A DNA stretch of 64,000 nt, taken from Auanema rhodensis (lineage: Eukaryota; Nematoda; Chromadorea; Rhabditida; Rhabditidae). How positions within the stretch are numbered: position 1 is the stretch's first letter; each line of letters opens with the position of its first letter. The notes below the pieces were generated by a model. It ran no database searches. It saw nothing but the letters and a program-made list of their open reading frames with translations, and was not told the origin of the DNA. This document shows positions 1 through 14,730 of this stretch, in pieces. The stretch covers positions 744,001-808,000 of the forward strand of contig OZ059897.1 in assembly GCA_964057225.1 (NCBI GenBank), written 5' to 3'. Position numbers and translations under genes: made by a program.

Positions 1-3000
1 TAGCGAAAAGTAGATGTTTTTAGATTCCTTTTTTCGAGGCAAAAACGATGGACAATGTTATTCAACGAAAAAATTAATTCTTCAGGGTGAAAATCGAGGA
101 TATAGGTGTGAACTTATATCAGTTGATATCTCGGTGCATTTTCAAGCTAGCGCAAATCTGATAGTACAGATCGACGCAGCTTAAAAATCCGCATCGAATG
201 CACTATACTACATTGAGAAACGCTCAATACAAAAATAAGTTATGATCGTTTGAAAAATGATGCATTAGTGTATGTTGCGTTTCCATGTACACTCAAAATT
301 GCTTCCAAAAACATTTTGACAAAAATTTTTTCGAAAAATTTCAAAATAATTTAGCGAAAAGTAGATGTTTTTAGATTTCTTTTTTCGAGGCAAAAACGAT
401 GGACAATGTTATTCAACGAAAAAATTAATTCTTCAGGGTGAAAATCGAGGATATAGGTGTGAACTTATATCAGTTGATATCTCGGTGCATTTTCAAGCTA
501 GCGCAAATCTGATAGTACAGATCGACGCAGCTTAAAAATCCGCATCGAATGCACTATACTACATTGAGAAACGCTCAATACAAAAATAAGTTATGATCGT
601 TTGAAAAATGATGCATTAGTGTATGTTGCGTTTCCATGTACACTCAAAATTGCTTCCAAAAACATTTTGACAAAAATTTTTTCGAAAAATTTCAAAATAA
701 TTTAGCGAAAAGTAGATGTTTTTAGATTTCTTTTTTCGAGGCAAAAACGATGGACAATGTTATTCAACGAAAAAATTAATTCTTCAGGGTGAAAATCGAG
801 GATATAAGTGTGAACTTATATCAGTTGATATCTCGGTGCATTTTTAAGCTAGCGCAAATCTGATAGTACAGATCGACGCAGCTTAAAAGTCCGCATCGAA
901 TGCACTATACTACATTGAGAAACGCTTAATACAAAAATTAGTTATGATCGTTTGAAAAATGATGCAATAGTGTATGTTGAGTTTCCATGTACACTCAACA
1001 TTGCTTCCAAAAACATTTTGACAAAAATTTTTTCGAAAAATTTCAAAATAATTTAGCAAAAAGTAGATGTTTTTAGATTCCTTTTTTCGAGGCAAAAACG
1101 ATGGACAATGTTATTCAACGAAAAAATTAATTCTTCAGGGTGAAAATCGAGGATATAAGTGTGAACTTATATCAGTTGATATCTCGGTGCATTTTTAAGC
1201 TAGCGCAAATCTGATAACACAGATCGACCCAGCTTAAAAATGCGCATCGAATGCACTATACTACATTGAGAAACGCTCAATACAAAAATAAGTTATGATC
1301 GTTTGAAAAATGATGCATTAGTGTATGTTGCGTTTCCATGTACACTCAAAATTGCTTCCAAAAACATTTTGACAAAAATTTTTTCGAAAAATTTCAAAAT
1401 AATTTAGCGAAAAGTAGATGTTTTTAGATTTCTTTTTTCGAGGCAAAAACGATGGACAATGTTATTCAACGAAAAAATTAATTCTTCAGGGTGAAAATCG
1501 AGGATATAAGTGTGAACTTATATCAGTTGATATCTCGGTGCATTTTTAAGCTAGCGCAAATCTGATAGTACAGATCGACGCAGCTTAAAAGTCCGCATCG
1601 AATGCACTATACTACATTGAGAAACGCTTAATACAAAAATAAGTTATGATCGTTTGAAAAATGATGCAATAGTGTATGTTGAGTTTCCATGTACACTCAA
1701 CATTGCTTCCAAAAACATTTTGACAAAAATTTTTTCGAAAAATTTCAAAATAATTTAGCAAAAAGTAGATGTTTTTAGATTCCTTTTTTCGAGGCAAAAA
1801 CGATGGACAATGTTATTCAACGAAAAAATTAATTCTTCAGGGTGAAAATCGAGGATATAAGTGTGAACTTATATCAGTTGATATCTCGGTGCATTTTTAA
1901 GCTAGCGCAAATCTGATAACACAGATCGACCCAGCTTAAAAATGCGCATCGAATGCACTATACTACATTAAGAAACGCTCAATACAAAAATTAGTTATGA
2001 TCGTTTGAAAAATGATGCATTAGTGTATGTTGAGTTTCCATGTACACTCAACATTGCTTCCAAAAACATTTTGACAAAAAGTTTCCCGAAAAATTTCAAA
2101 ATAATTTCACAAAAAGTAGATGTTTTTAGATTCCTTTTTTCAAGACAAAGACGATGGACATTGTTATTCAACAAAAAAATTAATTCTTCAGGGTGAAAAT
2201 CGAGGATATAAGTGTGAACTTATATCAGTTGATATCTCGGTGCATTTTCAAGCTAGCGCAAATCTGATAACACAGATCGACGCAGCTTAAAAATCCGCAT
2301 CGAATGCACTATACTACATTGAGAAACGCTCAATACAAAAATTAGTTATGATCGTTTGAAAAATGATGCATTAGTGTATGTTGAGTTTCCATGTACACTC
2401 AAAATTGCTTCCAAAAACATTTTGACAAAAATTTTTTCGAAAAATTTCAAGATAATTTAGCGAAAAGTAGATGTTTTTAGATTCCTTTTTTTGAGGCAAA
2501 AACGATGGACAATGTTATTCAACGAAAAAATTAATTCTTCAGGGTGAAAATCGAGGATATAGGTGTAAACTTATATCAGTTGATATCTCGGTGCATTTTC
2601 AAGCTAGCGCAAATCTGATAGTACAGATCGACGCAGCTTAAAAATCCGCATCGAATGCACTATACTACATTGAAAAACGCTTAATACAAAAATTAGTTAT
2701 GATCGTTTGAAAAATGATGCATTAGTGTATGTTGAGTTTCCATGTACACTCAAAATTGCTTCCAAAAACATTTTGACAAAAATTTTTTCGAAAAATTTCA
2801 AGATAATTTAGCGAAAAGTAGATGTTTTTAGATTCCTTTTTTCGAGGCAAAAACGATGGACAATGTTATTCAACGAAAAAATTAATTCTTCAGGGTGAAA
2901 ATCGAGGATATAGGTGTGAACTTATATCAGTTGATATCTCGGTGCATTTTCAAGCTAGCGCAAATCTGATAGTACAGATCGACGCAGCTTAAAAATCCGC

Positions 3001-3994
3001 ATCGAATGCACTATACTACATTGAGAAACGCTCAATACAAAAATAAGTTATGATCGTTTGAAAAATGATGCATTAGTGTATGTTGCGTTTCCATGTACAC
3101 TCAAAATTGCTTCCAAAAACATTTTGACAAAAATTTTTTCGAAAAATTTCAAAATAATTTAGCGAAAAGTAGATGTTTTTAGATTCCTTTTTTTGAGGCA
3201 AAAACGATGGACAATGTTATTCAACGAAAAAATTAATTCTTCAGGGTGAAAATCGAGGATATAGGTGTGAACTTATATCAGTTGATATCTCGGTGCATTT
3301 TTAAGCTAGCGGAAATCTGATAACACAGATCGACGCAGCTTAAAAATCCGCATCGAATGCACTATACTACATTAAGAAAAGCTTAATACAAAAATTAGTT
3401 ATGATCGTTTGAAAAATGATGCATTAGTGTATGTTGAGTTTCCATGTACACTCAAAATTGCTTCCAAAAACATTTTGACAAAAATTTTTACGAAAAATTT
3501 CAAAATAATTTAGCGAAAAGTAGATGTTTTTAGATTCCTTTTTTCGAGGCAAAAACGATGGACAATGTTATTCAACGAAAAAATTAATTCTTCAGGGTGA
3601 AAATCGAGGATATAGGTGTGAACTTATATCAGTTGATATCTCGGTGCATTTTCAAGCTAGCGCAAATCTGATAGTACAGATCGACGCAGCTTAAAAATCC
3701 GCATCGAATGCACTATACTACATTGAGAAACGCTCAATACAAAAATAAGTTATGATCGTTTGAAAAATGATGCATTAGTGTATGTTGCGTTTCCATGTAC
3801 ACTCAAAATTGCTTCCAAAAACATTTTGACAAAAATTTTTTCGAAAAATTTCAAAATAATTTAGCGAAAAGTAGATGTTTTTAGATTTCTTTTTTCGAGG
3901 CAAAAACGATGGACAATGTTATTCAACGAAAAAATTAATTCTTCAGGGTGAAAATCGAGGATATAAGTGTGAACTTATATCAGTTGATATCTCG

Positions 3995-4260
3995 GTGAAT
4001 TTTTAAGCTAGCGCAAATCTGACAACACAGATCGACGCAGTTTAAAAATCCGCATCGAATACACTATACTACATTGAGAAACGTTCAATACAAAAATTAT
4101 TTATGATTGTTCGAAAAATGATGCATTAGTGTATGTTGAGTTTCCATGTACACTCAACATTGCTTCCAAAAACATTTTGACAAAAATTTTCCCGAAAAAT
4201 TTCAAGATAATTTAACAAAGAGTAGATGTTTTTAGATTCTTTTTTTTAAGGCGAAGACGA
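3995..4260 (+). repeat. Outlier monomer within subfamily A
   Basis: This copy departs from its neighbours. It has gtgaatttttaagc, tgacaacacag, gcagtttaaaaatc, gaatacactat, acgttcaatac, attatttatgattgttcg, aatttaacaaagagtag and tttttttaaggcgaagacg. Several of these are typical of type B or of the tctactcttcgtt monomers of the inverted block. It keeps the 351-bp register. Confidence 0.75.
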
Positions 4261-7200
4261 TGGACAATGTTATTCAACGAAAAAATTAATTCTTCAGGGT
4301 GAAAATCGAGGATATAAGTGTGAACTTATATCAGTTGATATCTCGGTGCATTTTCAAGCTAGCGCAAATCTGATAGTACAGATCGACCCAGCTTAAAAGT
4401 CCGCATCGAATGCACTATACTACATTGAGAAACGCTTAATACAAAAATTAGTTATGATCGTTTGAAAAATGATGCAATAGTGTATGTTGAGTTTCCATGT
4501 ACACTCAACATTGCTTCCAAAAACATTTTGACAAAAATTTTTTCGAAAAATTTCAAAATAATTTAGCAAAAAGTAGATGTTTTTAGATTCCTTTTTTCGA
4601 GGCAAAAACGATGGACAATGTTATTCAACGAAAAAATTAATTCTTCAGGGTGAAAATCGAGGATATAAGTGTGAACTTATATCAGTTGATATCTCGGTGC
4701 ATTTTTAAGCTAGCGCAAATCTGATAACACAGATCGACCCAGCTTAAAAATGCGCATCGAATGCACTATACTACATTGAGAAACGCTTAATACAAAAATT
4801 AGTTATGATTGTTTGAAAAATGATGCAATAGTGTATGTTGAGTTTCCATGTACACTCAAAATTGCTTCCAAAAACATTTTGACAAAAATTTTTTCGAAAA
4901 ATTTCAAAATAATTTCACAAAAAGTAGATGTTTTTAGATTCGTTTTTTCAAGACAAAGACGATGGACATTGTTATTCAACGAAAAAATTAATTCTTCAGG
5001 GTGAAAATCGAGGATATAGGTGTAAACTTATATCAGTTGATATCTCGGTGCATTTTCAAGCTAGCGCAAATCTGATAGTACAGATCGACGCAGCTTAAAA
5101 ATCCGCATCGAATGCACTATACTACATTGAAAAACGCTTAATACAAAAATTAGTTATGATCGTTTGAAAAATGATGCATTAGTGTATGTTGAGTTTCCAT
5201 GTACACTCAAAATTGCTTCCAAAAACATTTTGACAAAAATTTTTTCGAAAAATTTCAAGATAATTTAGCGAAAAGTAGATGTTTTTAGATTCCTTTTTTT
5301 GAGGCAAAAACGATGGACAATGTTATTCAACGAAAAAATTAATTCTTCAGGGTGAAAATCGAGGATATAGGTGTGAACTTATATCAGTTGATATCTCGGT
5401 GCATTTTTAAGCTAGCGGAAATCTGATAACACAGATCGACGCAGCTTGAAAATCCGCATCGAATGCACTATACTACATTAAGAAAAGCTTAATACAAAAA
5501 TTAGTTATGATCGTTTGAAAAATGATGCATTAGTGTATGTTGAGTTTCCATGTACACTCAAAATTGCTTCCAAAAACATTTTGACAAAAATTTTTACGAA
5601 AAATTTCAAAATATTTTAGCGAAAAGTAGATGTTTTTAGATTCCTTTTTTCGAGGCAAAAACGATGGACAATGTTATTCAACGAAAAAATTAATTCTTCA
5701 GGGTGAAAATCGAGGATATAGGTGTGAACTTATATCAGTTGATATCTCGGTGCATTTTCAAGCTAGCGCAAATCTGATAGTACAGATCGACGCAGCTTAA
5801 AAATCCGCATCGAATGCACTATACTACATTGAGAAACGCTCAATACAAAAATAAGTTATGATCGTTTGAAAAATGATGCATTAGTGTATGTTGCGTTTCC
5901 ATGTACACTCAAAATTGCTTCCAAAAACATTTTGACAAAAATTTTTTCGAAAAATTTCAAAATAATTTAGCGAAAAGTAGATGTTTTTAGATTTCTTTTT
6001 TCGAGGCAAAAACGATGGACAATGTTATTCAACGAAAAAATTAATTCTTCAGGGTGAAAATCGAGGATATAGGTGTGAACTTATATCAGTTGATATCTCG
6101 GTGCATATTTAAGCTAGCGCAAATCTGATAGTACAGATCGACGCAGCTTAAAAATCCGCATCGAATGCACTATACTACATTGAGAAACGCTCAATACAAA
6201 AATAAGTTATGATCGTTTGAAAAATGATGCATTAGTGTATGTTGCGTTTCCATGTACACTCAAAATTGCTTCCAAAAACATTTTGACAAAAATTTTTTCG
6301 AAAAATTTCAAAATAATTTAGCGAAAAGTAGATGTTTTTAGATTTCTTTTTTCGAGGCAAAAACGATGGACAATGTTATTCAACGAAAAAATTAATTCTT
6401 CAGGGTGAAAATCGAGGATATAAGTGTGAACTTATATCAGTTGATATCTCGGTGCATTTTTAAGCTAGCGCAAATCTGATAGTACAGATCGACGCAGCTT
6501 AAAAGTCCGCATCGAATGCACTATACTACATTGAGAAACGCTTAATACAAAAATTAGTTATGATCGTTTGAAAAATGATGCAATAGTGTATGTTGAGTTT
6601 CCATGTACACTCAACATTGCTTCCAAAAACATTTTGACAAAAATTTTTTCGAAAAATTTCAAAATAATTTAGCAAAAAGTAGATGTTTTTAGATTCCTTT
6701 TTTCGAGGCAAAAACGATGGACAATGTTATTCAACGAAAAAATTAATTCTTCAGGGTGAAAATCGAGGATATAAGTGTGAACTTATATCAGTTGATATCT
6801 CGGTGCATTTTTAAGCTAGCGCAAATCTGATAACACAGATCGACCCAGCTTAAAAATGCGCATCGAATGCACTATACTACATTGAGAAACGCTTAATACA
6901 AAAATTAGTTATGATTGTTTGAAAAATGATGCAATAGTGTATGTTGAGTTTCCATGTACACTCAAAATTGCTTCCAAAAACATTTTGACAAAAATTTTTT
7001 CGAAAAATTTCAAAATAATTTCACAAAAAGTAGATGTTTTTAGATTCCTTTTTTCAAGACAAAGACGATGGACATTGTTATTCAACAAAAAAATTAATTC
7101 TTCAGGGTGAAAATCGAGGATATAAGTGTGAACTTATATCAGTTGATATCTCGGTGCATTTTTAAGCTAGCGCAAATCTGATAACACAGATCGACCCAGC

Positions 7201-7444
7201 TTAAAAATGCGCATCGAATGCACTATACTACATTGAGAAACGCTTAATACAAAAATTAGTTATGATCGTTTGAAAAATGATGCAATAGTGTATGTTGAGT
7301 TTCCATGTACACTCAAAATTGCTTCCAAAAACATTTTGACAAAAATTTTTTCGAAAAATTTCAAGATAATTTAGCGAAAAGTAGATGTTTTTAGATTTCT
7401 TTTTTCGAGGCAAAAACGATGGACAATGTTATTCAACGAAAAAA

Positions 7445-9550
7445 TTAATTCTTCAGGGTGAAAATCGAGGATATAAGTGTGAACTTATATCAGTTGATAT
7501 CTCGGTGCATTTTTAAGCTAGCGCAAATCTGATAACACAGATCGACCCAGCTTAAAAATGCGCATCGAATGCACTATACTACATTGAGAAACGCTTAATA
7601 CAAAAATTAGTTATGATTGTTTGAAAAATGATGCAATAGTGTATGTTGAGTTTCCATGTACACTCAAAATTGCTTCCAAAAACATTTTGACAAAAATTTT
7701 TTCGAAAAATTTCAAAATAATTTCACAAAAAGTAGATGTTTTTAGATTCCTTTTTTCAAGACAAAGACGATGGACATTGTTATTCAACAAAAAAATTAAT
7801 TCTTCAGGGTGAAAATCGAGGATATAAGTGTGAACTTATATCAGTTGATATCTCGGTGCATTTTTAAGCTAGCGCAAATCTGATAACACAGATCGACCCA
7901 GCTTAAAAATGCGCATCGAATGCACTATACTACATTGAGAAACGCTTAATACAAAAATTAGTTATGATCGTTTGAAAAATGATGCAATAGTGTATGTTGA
8001 GTTTCCATGTACACTCAAAATTGCTTCCAAAAACATTTTGACAAAAATTTTTTCGAAAAATTTCAAGATAATTTAGCGAAAAGTAGATGTTTTTAGATTC
8101 TTTTTTTTGAGGCAAAAACGATGGACAATGTTATTCAACGAAAAAATTAATTCTTCAGGGTGAAAATCGAGGATATAGGTGTAAACTTATATCAGTTGAT
8201 ATCTCGGTGCATTTTCAAGCTAGCGCAAATCTGATAGTACAGATCGACGCAGCTTAAAAGTCCGCATCGAATGCACTATACTACATTGAGAAACGCTTAA
8301 TACAAAAATTAGTTATGATCGTTTGAAAAATGATGCAATAGTGTATGTTGAGTTTCCATGTACACTCAAAATTGCTTCCAAAAACATTTTGACAAAAATT
8401 TTTTCGAAAAATTTCAAAATAATTTAGCAAAAAGTAGATGTTTTTAGATTCCTTTTTTCGAGGCAAAAACGATGGACAATGTTATTCAACGAAAAAATTA
8501 ATTCTTCAGGGTGAAAATCGAGGATATAAGTGTGAACTTATATCAGTTGATATCTCGGTGCATTTTTAAGCTAGCGCAAATCTGATAACACAGATCGACC
8601 CAGCTTAAAAATGCGCATCGAATGCACTATACTACATTGAGAAACGCTTAATACAAAAATTAGTTATGATTGTTTGAAAAATGATGCAATAGTGTATGTT
8701 GAGTTTCCATGTACACTCAAAATTGCTTCCAAAAACATTTTGACAAAAATTTTTTCGAAAAATTTCAAAATAATTTCACAAAAAGTAGATGTTTTTAGAT
8801 TCCTTTTTTCAAGACAAAGACGATGGACATTGTTATTCAACAAAAAAATAAATTCTTCAGGGTGAAAATCGAGGATATAAGTGTGAACTTATATCAGTTG
8901 ATATCTCGGTGCATTTTTAAGCTAGCGCAAATCTGATAACACAGATCGACCCAGCTTAAAAATGCGCATCGAATGCACTATACTACATTGAGAAACGCTT
9001 AATACAAAAATTAGTTATGATCGTTTGAAAAATGATGCAATAGTGTATGTTGAGTTTCCATGTACACTCAAAATTGCTTCCAAAAACATTTTGACAAAAA
9101 TTTTTTCGAAAAATTTCAAGATAATTTAGCGAAAAGTAGATGTTTTTAGATTCCTTTTTTTGAGGCAAAAACGATGGACAATGTTATTCAACGAAAAAAT
9201 TAATTCTTCAGGGTGAAAATCGAGGATATAGGTGTAAACTTATATCAGTTGATATCTCGGTGCATTTTCAAGCTAGCGCAAATCTGATAGTACAGATCGA
9301 CGCAGCTTAAAAGTCCGCATCGAATGCACTATACTACATTGAGAAACGCTTAATACAAAAATTAGTTATGATCGTTTGAAAAATGATGCAATAGTGTATG
9401 TTGAGTTTCCATGTACACTCAAAATTGCTTCCAAAAACATTTTGACAAAAATTTTTTCGAAAAATTTCAAAATAATTTAGCAAAAAGTAGATGTTTTTAG
9501 ATTCCTTTTTTCGAGGCAAAAACGATGGACAATGTTATTCAACGAAAAAA
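7445..9550 (+). repeat. Three-monomer higher-order repeat, two copies (1,053 bp each)
   Basis: About 7,445-8,497 and 8,498-9,550 align at an offset of 1,053 bp (3 x 351). The order of monomer variants is the same in both: one with ttcacaaaaagtag and caagacaaagacg, one with aagataatttagcg, one with aatttagcaaaaag. Differences are few. An example is gattctttttttt at about 8,096 against gattccttttttt one unit later. The boundaries are approximate because neighbouring monomers are themselves about 95% similar or more by eye. Confidence 0.75.
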
Positions 9551-11220
9551 TCATTTCTTCAGAGTGAAAATCGAGGATATAAGTGTGAACTTATATCAGT
9601 TGATATCTCGGTGCATTTTCAAGCTAGCGCAAATCTGATAGTACAGATCGACGCAGCTTAAAAATCCGCATCGAATGCACTATACTACATTGAGAAACGC
9701 TTAATACAAAAATAAGTTATGATTGTTTGAAAAATGATGCAATAGTGTATGTTGAGTTTCCATGTACACTCAAAATTGCTTCCAAAAACATTTTGACAAA
9801 AAATTTTTCGAAAAATTTCAAAATAATTTAGCAAAAAGTAGATGTTTTTAGATTCCTTTTTTCGAGGCAAAAACGATGGACAATGTTATTCAACGAAAAA
9901 ATTATTTCTTCAGAGTGAAAATCGAGGATATAAGTGTGAACTTATATCAGTTGATATCTCGGTGCATTTTCAAGCTAGCGCAAATCTGATAGTACAGATC
10001 GACGCAGCTTAAAAATCCGCATCGAATGCACTATACTACATTGAGAAACGGTTAATACAAAAATAAGTTATGATTGTTTGAAAAATGATGCAATAGTGTA
10101 TGTTGAGTTTCCATGTACACTCAAAATTGCTTCCAAAAACATTTTGACAAAAATTTTTTCGAAAAATTTCAAAATAATTTAGCAAAAAGTAGATGTTTTT
10201 AGATTCCTTTTTTCAAGGCAAAAACGATGGACAATGTTATTCAACGAAAAAATTAATTCTTCAGGGTGAAAATCGAGGATATAGGTGTGAACTTATATCA
10301 GTTGATATCTCGGTGCATTTTTAAGCTAGCGCAAATCTGATAACACAGATCGACGCAGCTTAAAAATCCGCATCGAATGCACTGTACTACATTGAAAAAC
10401 GCTTAATACAAAAATTAGTTATGATCGTTTGAAAAATGATGCATTAGTGTATGTTGAGTTTCCATGTACACTCAAAATTGCTTCCAAAAACATTTTGACA
10501 AAAATTTTTTCGAAAAATTTCAAGATAATTTAGCGAAAAGTAGATGTTTTTAGATTCCTTTTTTCGAGGCAAAAACGATGGACAATGTTATTCAACGAAA
10601 AAATTAATTCTTCAGGGTGAAAATCGAGGATATAGGTGTGAACTTATATCAGTTGATATCTCGGTGCATTTTCAAGCTAGCGCAAATCTGATAGTACAGA
10701 TCGACGCAGCTTAAAAATCCGCATCGAATGCACTATACTACATTGAGAAACGCTCAATACAAAAATAAGTTATGATCGTTTGAAAAATGATGCATTAGTG
10801 TATGTTGCGTTTCCATGTACACTCAAAATTGCTTCCAAAAACATTTTGACAAAAATTTTTTCGAAAAATTTCAAGATAATTTAGCGAAAAGTAGATGTTT
10901 TTAGATTCCTTTTTTCGAGGCAAAAACGATGGACAATGTTATTCAACGAAAAAATTAATTCTTCAGGGTGAAAATCGAGGATATAGGTGTGAACTTATAT
11001 CAGTTGATATCTCGGTGCATTTTCAAGCTAGCGCAAATCTGATAGTACAGATCGACGCAGCTTAAAAATCCGCATCGAATGCACTATACTACATTGAGAA
11101 ACGCTCAATACAAAAATAAGTTATGATCGTTTGAAAAATGATGCATTAGTGTATGTTGCGTTTCCATGTACACTCAAAATTGCTTCCAAAAACATTTTGA
11201 CAAAAATTTTTTCCAAAAAT

Positions 11221-12975
11221 TTCAAAATAATTTAGCGAAAAGTAGATGTTTTTAGATTCCTTTTTTTGAGGCAAAAACGATGGACAATGTTATTCAACGA
11301 AAAAATTAATTCTTCAGGGTGAAAATCGAGGATATAGGTGTGAACTTATATCAGTTGATATCTCGGTGCATTTTTAAGCTAGCGGAAATTTGATAACACA
11401 GATCGACGCAGCTTAAAAATCCGCATCGAATGCACTATACTACATTAAGAAAAGCTTAATACAAAAATTAGTTATGATCGTTTGAAAAATGATGCATTAG
11501 TGTATGTTGAGTTTCCATGTACACTCAAAATTGCTTCCAAAAACATTTTGACAAAAATTTTTTCGAAAAATTTCAAGATAATTTAGCGAAAAGTAGATGT
11601 TTTTAGATTTCTTTTTTCGAGGCAAAAACGATGGACAATGTTATTCAACGAAAAAATTAATTCTTCAGGGTGAAAATCGAGGATATAAGTGTGAACTTAT
11701 ATCAGTTGATATCTCGGTGCATTTTTAAGCTAACTCAAATCTGATAACACAGATCGACGCAGCTTAAAAATCCGTTTCGAATGCACTATACTACATTGAG
11801 AAACGCTCAATACAAAAATTATTTATGATTGTTTGAAAAATGATGCATTAGTGTATGTTGAGTTTCCATGTACACTCAACATTGCTTCCAAAAACATTTT
11901 GACAAAAATTTTCCCGAAAAATTTCAAAATAATTTAGCAAAAAGTAGATGTTTTTAGATTTCTTTTTTCGAGGCAAAAACGATGGACAATGTTATTCAAC
12001 GAAAAAATTGATTCTTCAGGGTGAAAATCGAGGATATAAGTGTGAACTTATATCAGTTGATATCTCGGTGCATTTTTAAGCTAACTCAAATCTGATAACA
12101 CAGATCGACGCAGCTTAAAAATCCGTTTCGAATGCATTATACTACATTGAGAAACGCTCAATACAAAAATTATTTATGATTGTTTGAAAAAAGATGCATT
12201 AGTGTATGTTGAGTTTCCATGTACACTCAAAATTGCTTCCAAAAACATTTTGACAAAAATTTTCCCGAAAAATTTCAAGATAATTTTACAAAAACTAGAT
12301 GTTTTTAGATTCCTTTTTTCAAGACAAAGACGATGGACATTGTTATTCAACAAAAAAATTAATTCTTCAGGGTGAAAATCGAGGATATAAGTGTGAACTT
12401 ATATCAGTTGATATCTCGGTGCATTTTTAAGCTAACTCAAATTTGATAACACAGATCGACGCAGCTTAAAAATGCGCATCGAATGCACTATACTACATTG
12501 AGAAACGCTTAATACAAAAATTAGTTATGATTGTTTGAAAAATGATGCAATAGTGTATGTTGAGTTTCCATGTACACTCAACATTGATTCCAAAAACATT
12601 TTGACAAAAATTTTTTCGAAAAATTTCAAAATAATTTCACAAAAAGTAGATGTTTTTAGATTCCTTTTTTCAAGGCAAAGACGATGGACAATGTTATTCA
12701 ACGAAAAAATTGATTCTTCAGGGTGAAAATCGAGGATATAAGTGTGAACTTATATCAGTTGATATCTCGGTGCATTTTTAAGCTAACTCAAATCTGATAA
12801 CACAGATCGACGCAGCTTAAAAATCCGCATCGAATGCACTAAACTACATTGAAAAACGCTCAATACAAAAATTATTTATGATTGTTTGAAAAAAGATGCA
12901 TTAGTGTATGTTGAGTTTCCATGTACACTCAACATTGCTTCCAAAAACATTTTGACAAAAATTTTCCCGAAAAAT
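11221..12975 (+). repeat. Five-monomer hybrid unit, copy 1 (1,755 bp)
   Basis: This unit starts at ttcaaaataatttagcg and holds a type A pair of half-monomers (marker agcggaaatttgataac near 11,381), followed by type B monomers. These include the rare variant acattgattcc and a monomer with caagacaaagacg. The same ordered set recurs at 14,731 and 16,486. The copy 1 series extends further: 11,221-14,395 matches 16,486-19,660 at an offset of 5,265 bp, with only a few substitutions seen (for example ttacagaagctag at about 13,690 against ttacagaaactag). Confidence 0.8.
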
Positions 12976-14730
12976 TTCAAGATAATTTTACAAAAACTAG
13001 ATGTTTTTAGATTCCTTTTTTCAAGGCAAAGACGATGGATAATGTTATTCAACGAAAAAATTAATTCTTCAGGGTGAAAATCGAGGATATAAGTGTGAAC
13101 TTATATCAGTTGATATCTCGGTGCATTTTTAAGCTAACTCAAATCTGATAACACAGATCGACGCAGCCTAAAAATCCGTTTCGAATGCACTATACTACAT
13201 TGAGAAACGCTCAATACAAAAATTTTTTATGATTGTTTGAAAAATGATGCATTAGTGTATGTTGAGTTTCCATGTACACTCAACATTGCTTCCAAAAACA
13301 TTTTGACAAAAATTTTCCCGAAAAATTTCAAGATAATTTTACAAAAACTAGATGTTTTTAGATTCCTTTTTTTAAGGCGAAAACGATGGACAATGTTATT
13401 CAACGAAAAAATTAATTCTTCAGGGTGAAAATCGAGGATATAAGTGTGAACTTATATCAGTTGATATCTCGGTGAATTTTTAAGCTAACTCAAATCTGAT
13501 AACACAGATCGACGCAGCTTAAAAATCCGTTTCGAATGCACTATACTACATTGAGAAACGCTCAATACAAAAATTATTTATGATTGTTTGAAAAAAGATG
13601 CATTAGTGTATGTTGAGTTTCCATGTACACTCAACATTGCTTCCAAAAACATTTTGACAAAAATTTTCCCGAAAAATTTCAAGATAATTTTACAGAAGCT
13701 AGATGTTTTTAGATTCCTTTTTTCAAGGCAAAGACGATGGACAATGTTATTCAACAAAAAAATTAATTCTTCAGGGTGAAAATCGAGGATATAAGTGTGA
13801 ACTTATATCAGTTGATATCTCGGTGAATTTTAAAGCTAACTCAAATCTGATAACACAGATCAACGCAGCTTAAAAATCCGTTTCGAATGCACTATACTAC
13901 ATTGAGAAACGCTCAATACAAAAATTATTTATGATTGTTTGAAAAAAGATGCATTAGTGTATGTTGAGTTTCCATGTACACTCAACATTGCTTCCAAAAA
14001 CATTTTGACAAAAATTTTCCCGAAAAATTTCAAGATAATTTCACAGAAACTAGATGTTTTTAGATTCCTTTTTTCAAGGCAAAAACGATGGACAATGTTA
14101 TTCAACGAAAAAATTAATTCTTCAGGGTGAAAATCGAGGATATAAGTGTGAACTTATATCAGTTGATATCTCGGTGCATTTTTAAGCTAACTCAAATCTG
14201 ATAACACAGATCGACGCAGCTTAAAAATCCGCATCGAATGCACTAAACTACATTGAAAAACGCTCAATACAAAAATTATTTATGATTGTTTGAAAAAAGA
14301 TGCATTAGTGTATGTTGAGTTTCCATGTACACTCAACATTGCTTCCAAAAACATTTTGACAAAAATTTTCCCGAAAAATTTCAAGATAATTTTACAAAAA
14401 CTAGATGTTTTTAGATTCCTTTTTTTAAGGCGAAAACGATGGACAATGTTATTCAACGAAAAAATTAATTCTTCAGGGTGAAAATCGAGGATATAAGTGT
14501 GAACTTATATCAGTTGATATCTCGGTGAATTTTTAAGCTAACTCAAATCTGATAACACAGATCGACGCAGCTTAAAAATCCGTTTCGAATGCACTATACT
14601 ACATTGAGAAACGCTCAATACAAAAATTATTTATGATTGTTTGAAAAAAGATGCATTAGTGTATGTTGAGTTTCCATGTACACTCAACATTGCTTCCAAA
14701 AACATTTTGACAAAAATTTTCCCGAAAAAT

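Larger units (their letters stand above)
1..11220 (+). repeat. Satellite array, forward orientation, subfamily A (351-bp monomer)
   Basis: About 32 head-to-tail monomers of exactly 351 bp. Landmarks such as gtagatgttttt, gatatctcggtgcat and cttcagggtgaaaat recur every 351 bp. Diagnostic type A variants are aatttagcgaaaag, agctagcgcaaatc, ttagttatgatcg and, in many copies, tgttgcgtttcc with actcaaaattg. Monomers differ by scattered substitutions, with no net length change. Short-range higher-order structure is visible as near-identical copies at offsets of 702, 1,053, 2,106 and 2,808 bp. The block has no gene. Open frames of about 61-63 codons on either strand start at TTG and simply repeat with the monomer. 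The family is not one I recognise. A centromeric or pericentromeric satellite is the natural reading, inferred from structure only. Confidence 0.96.
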
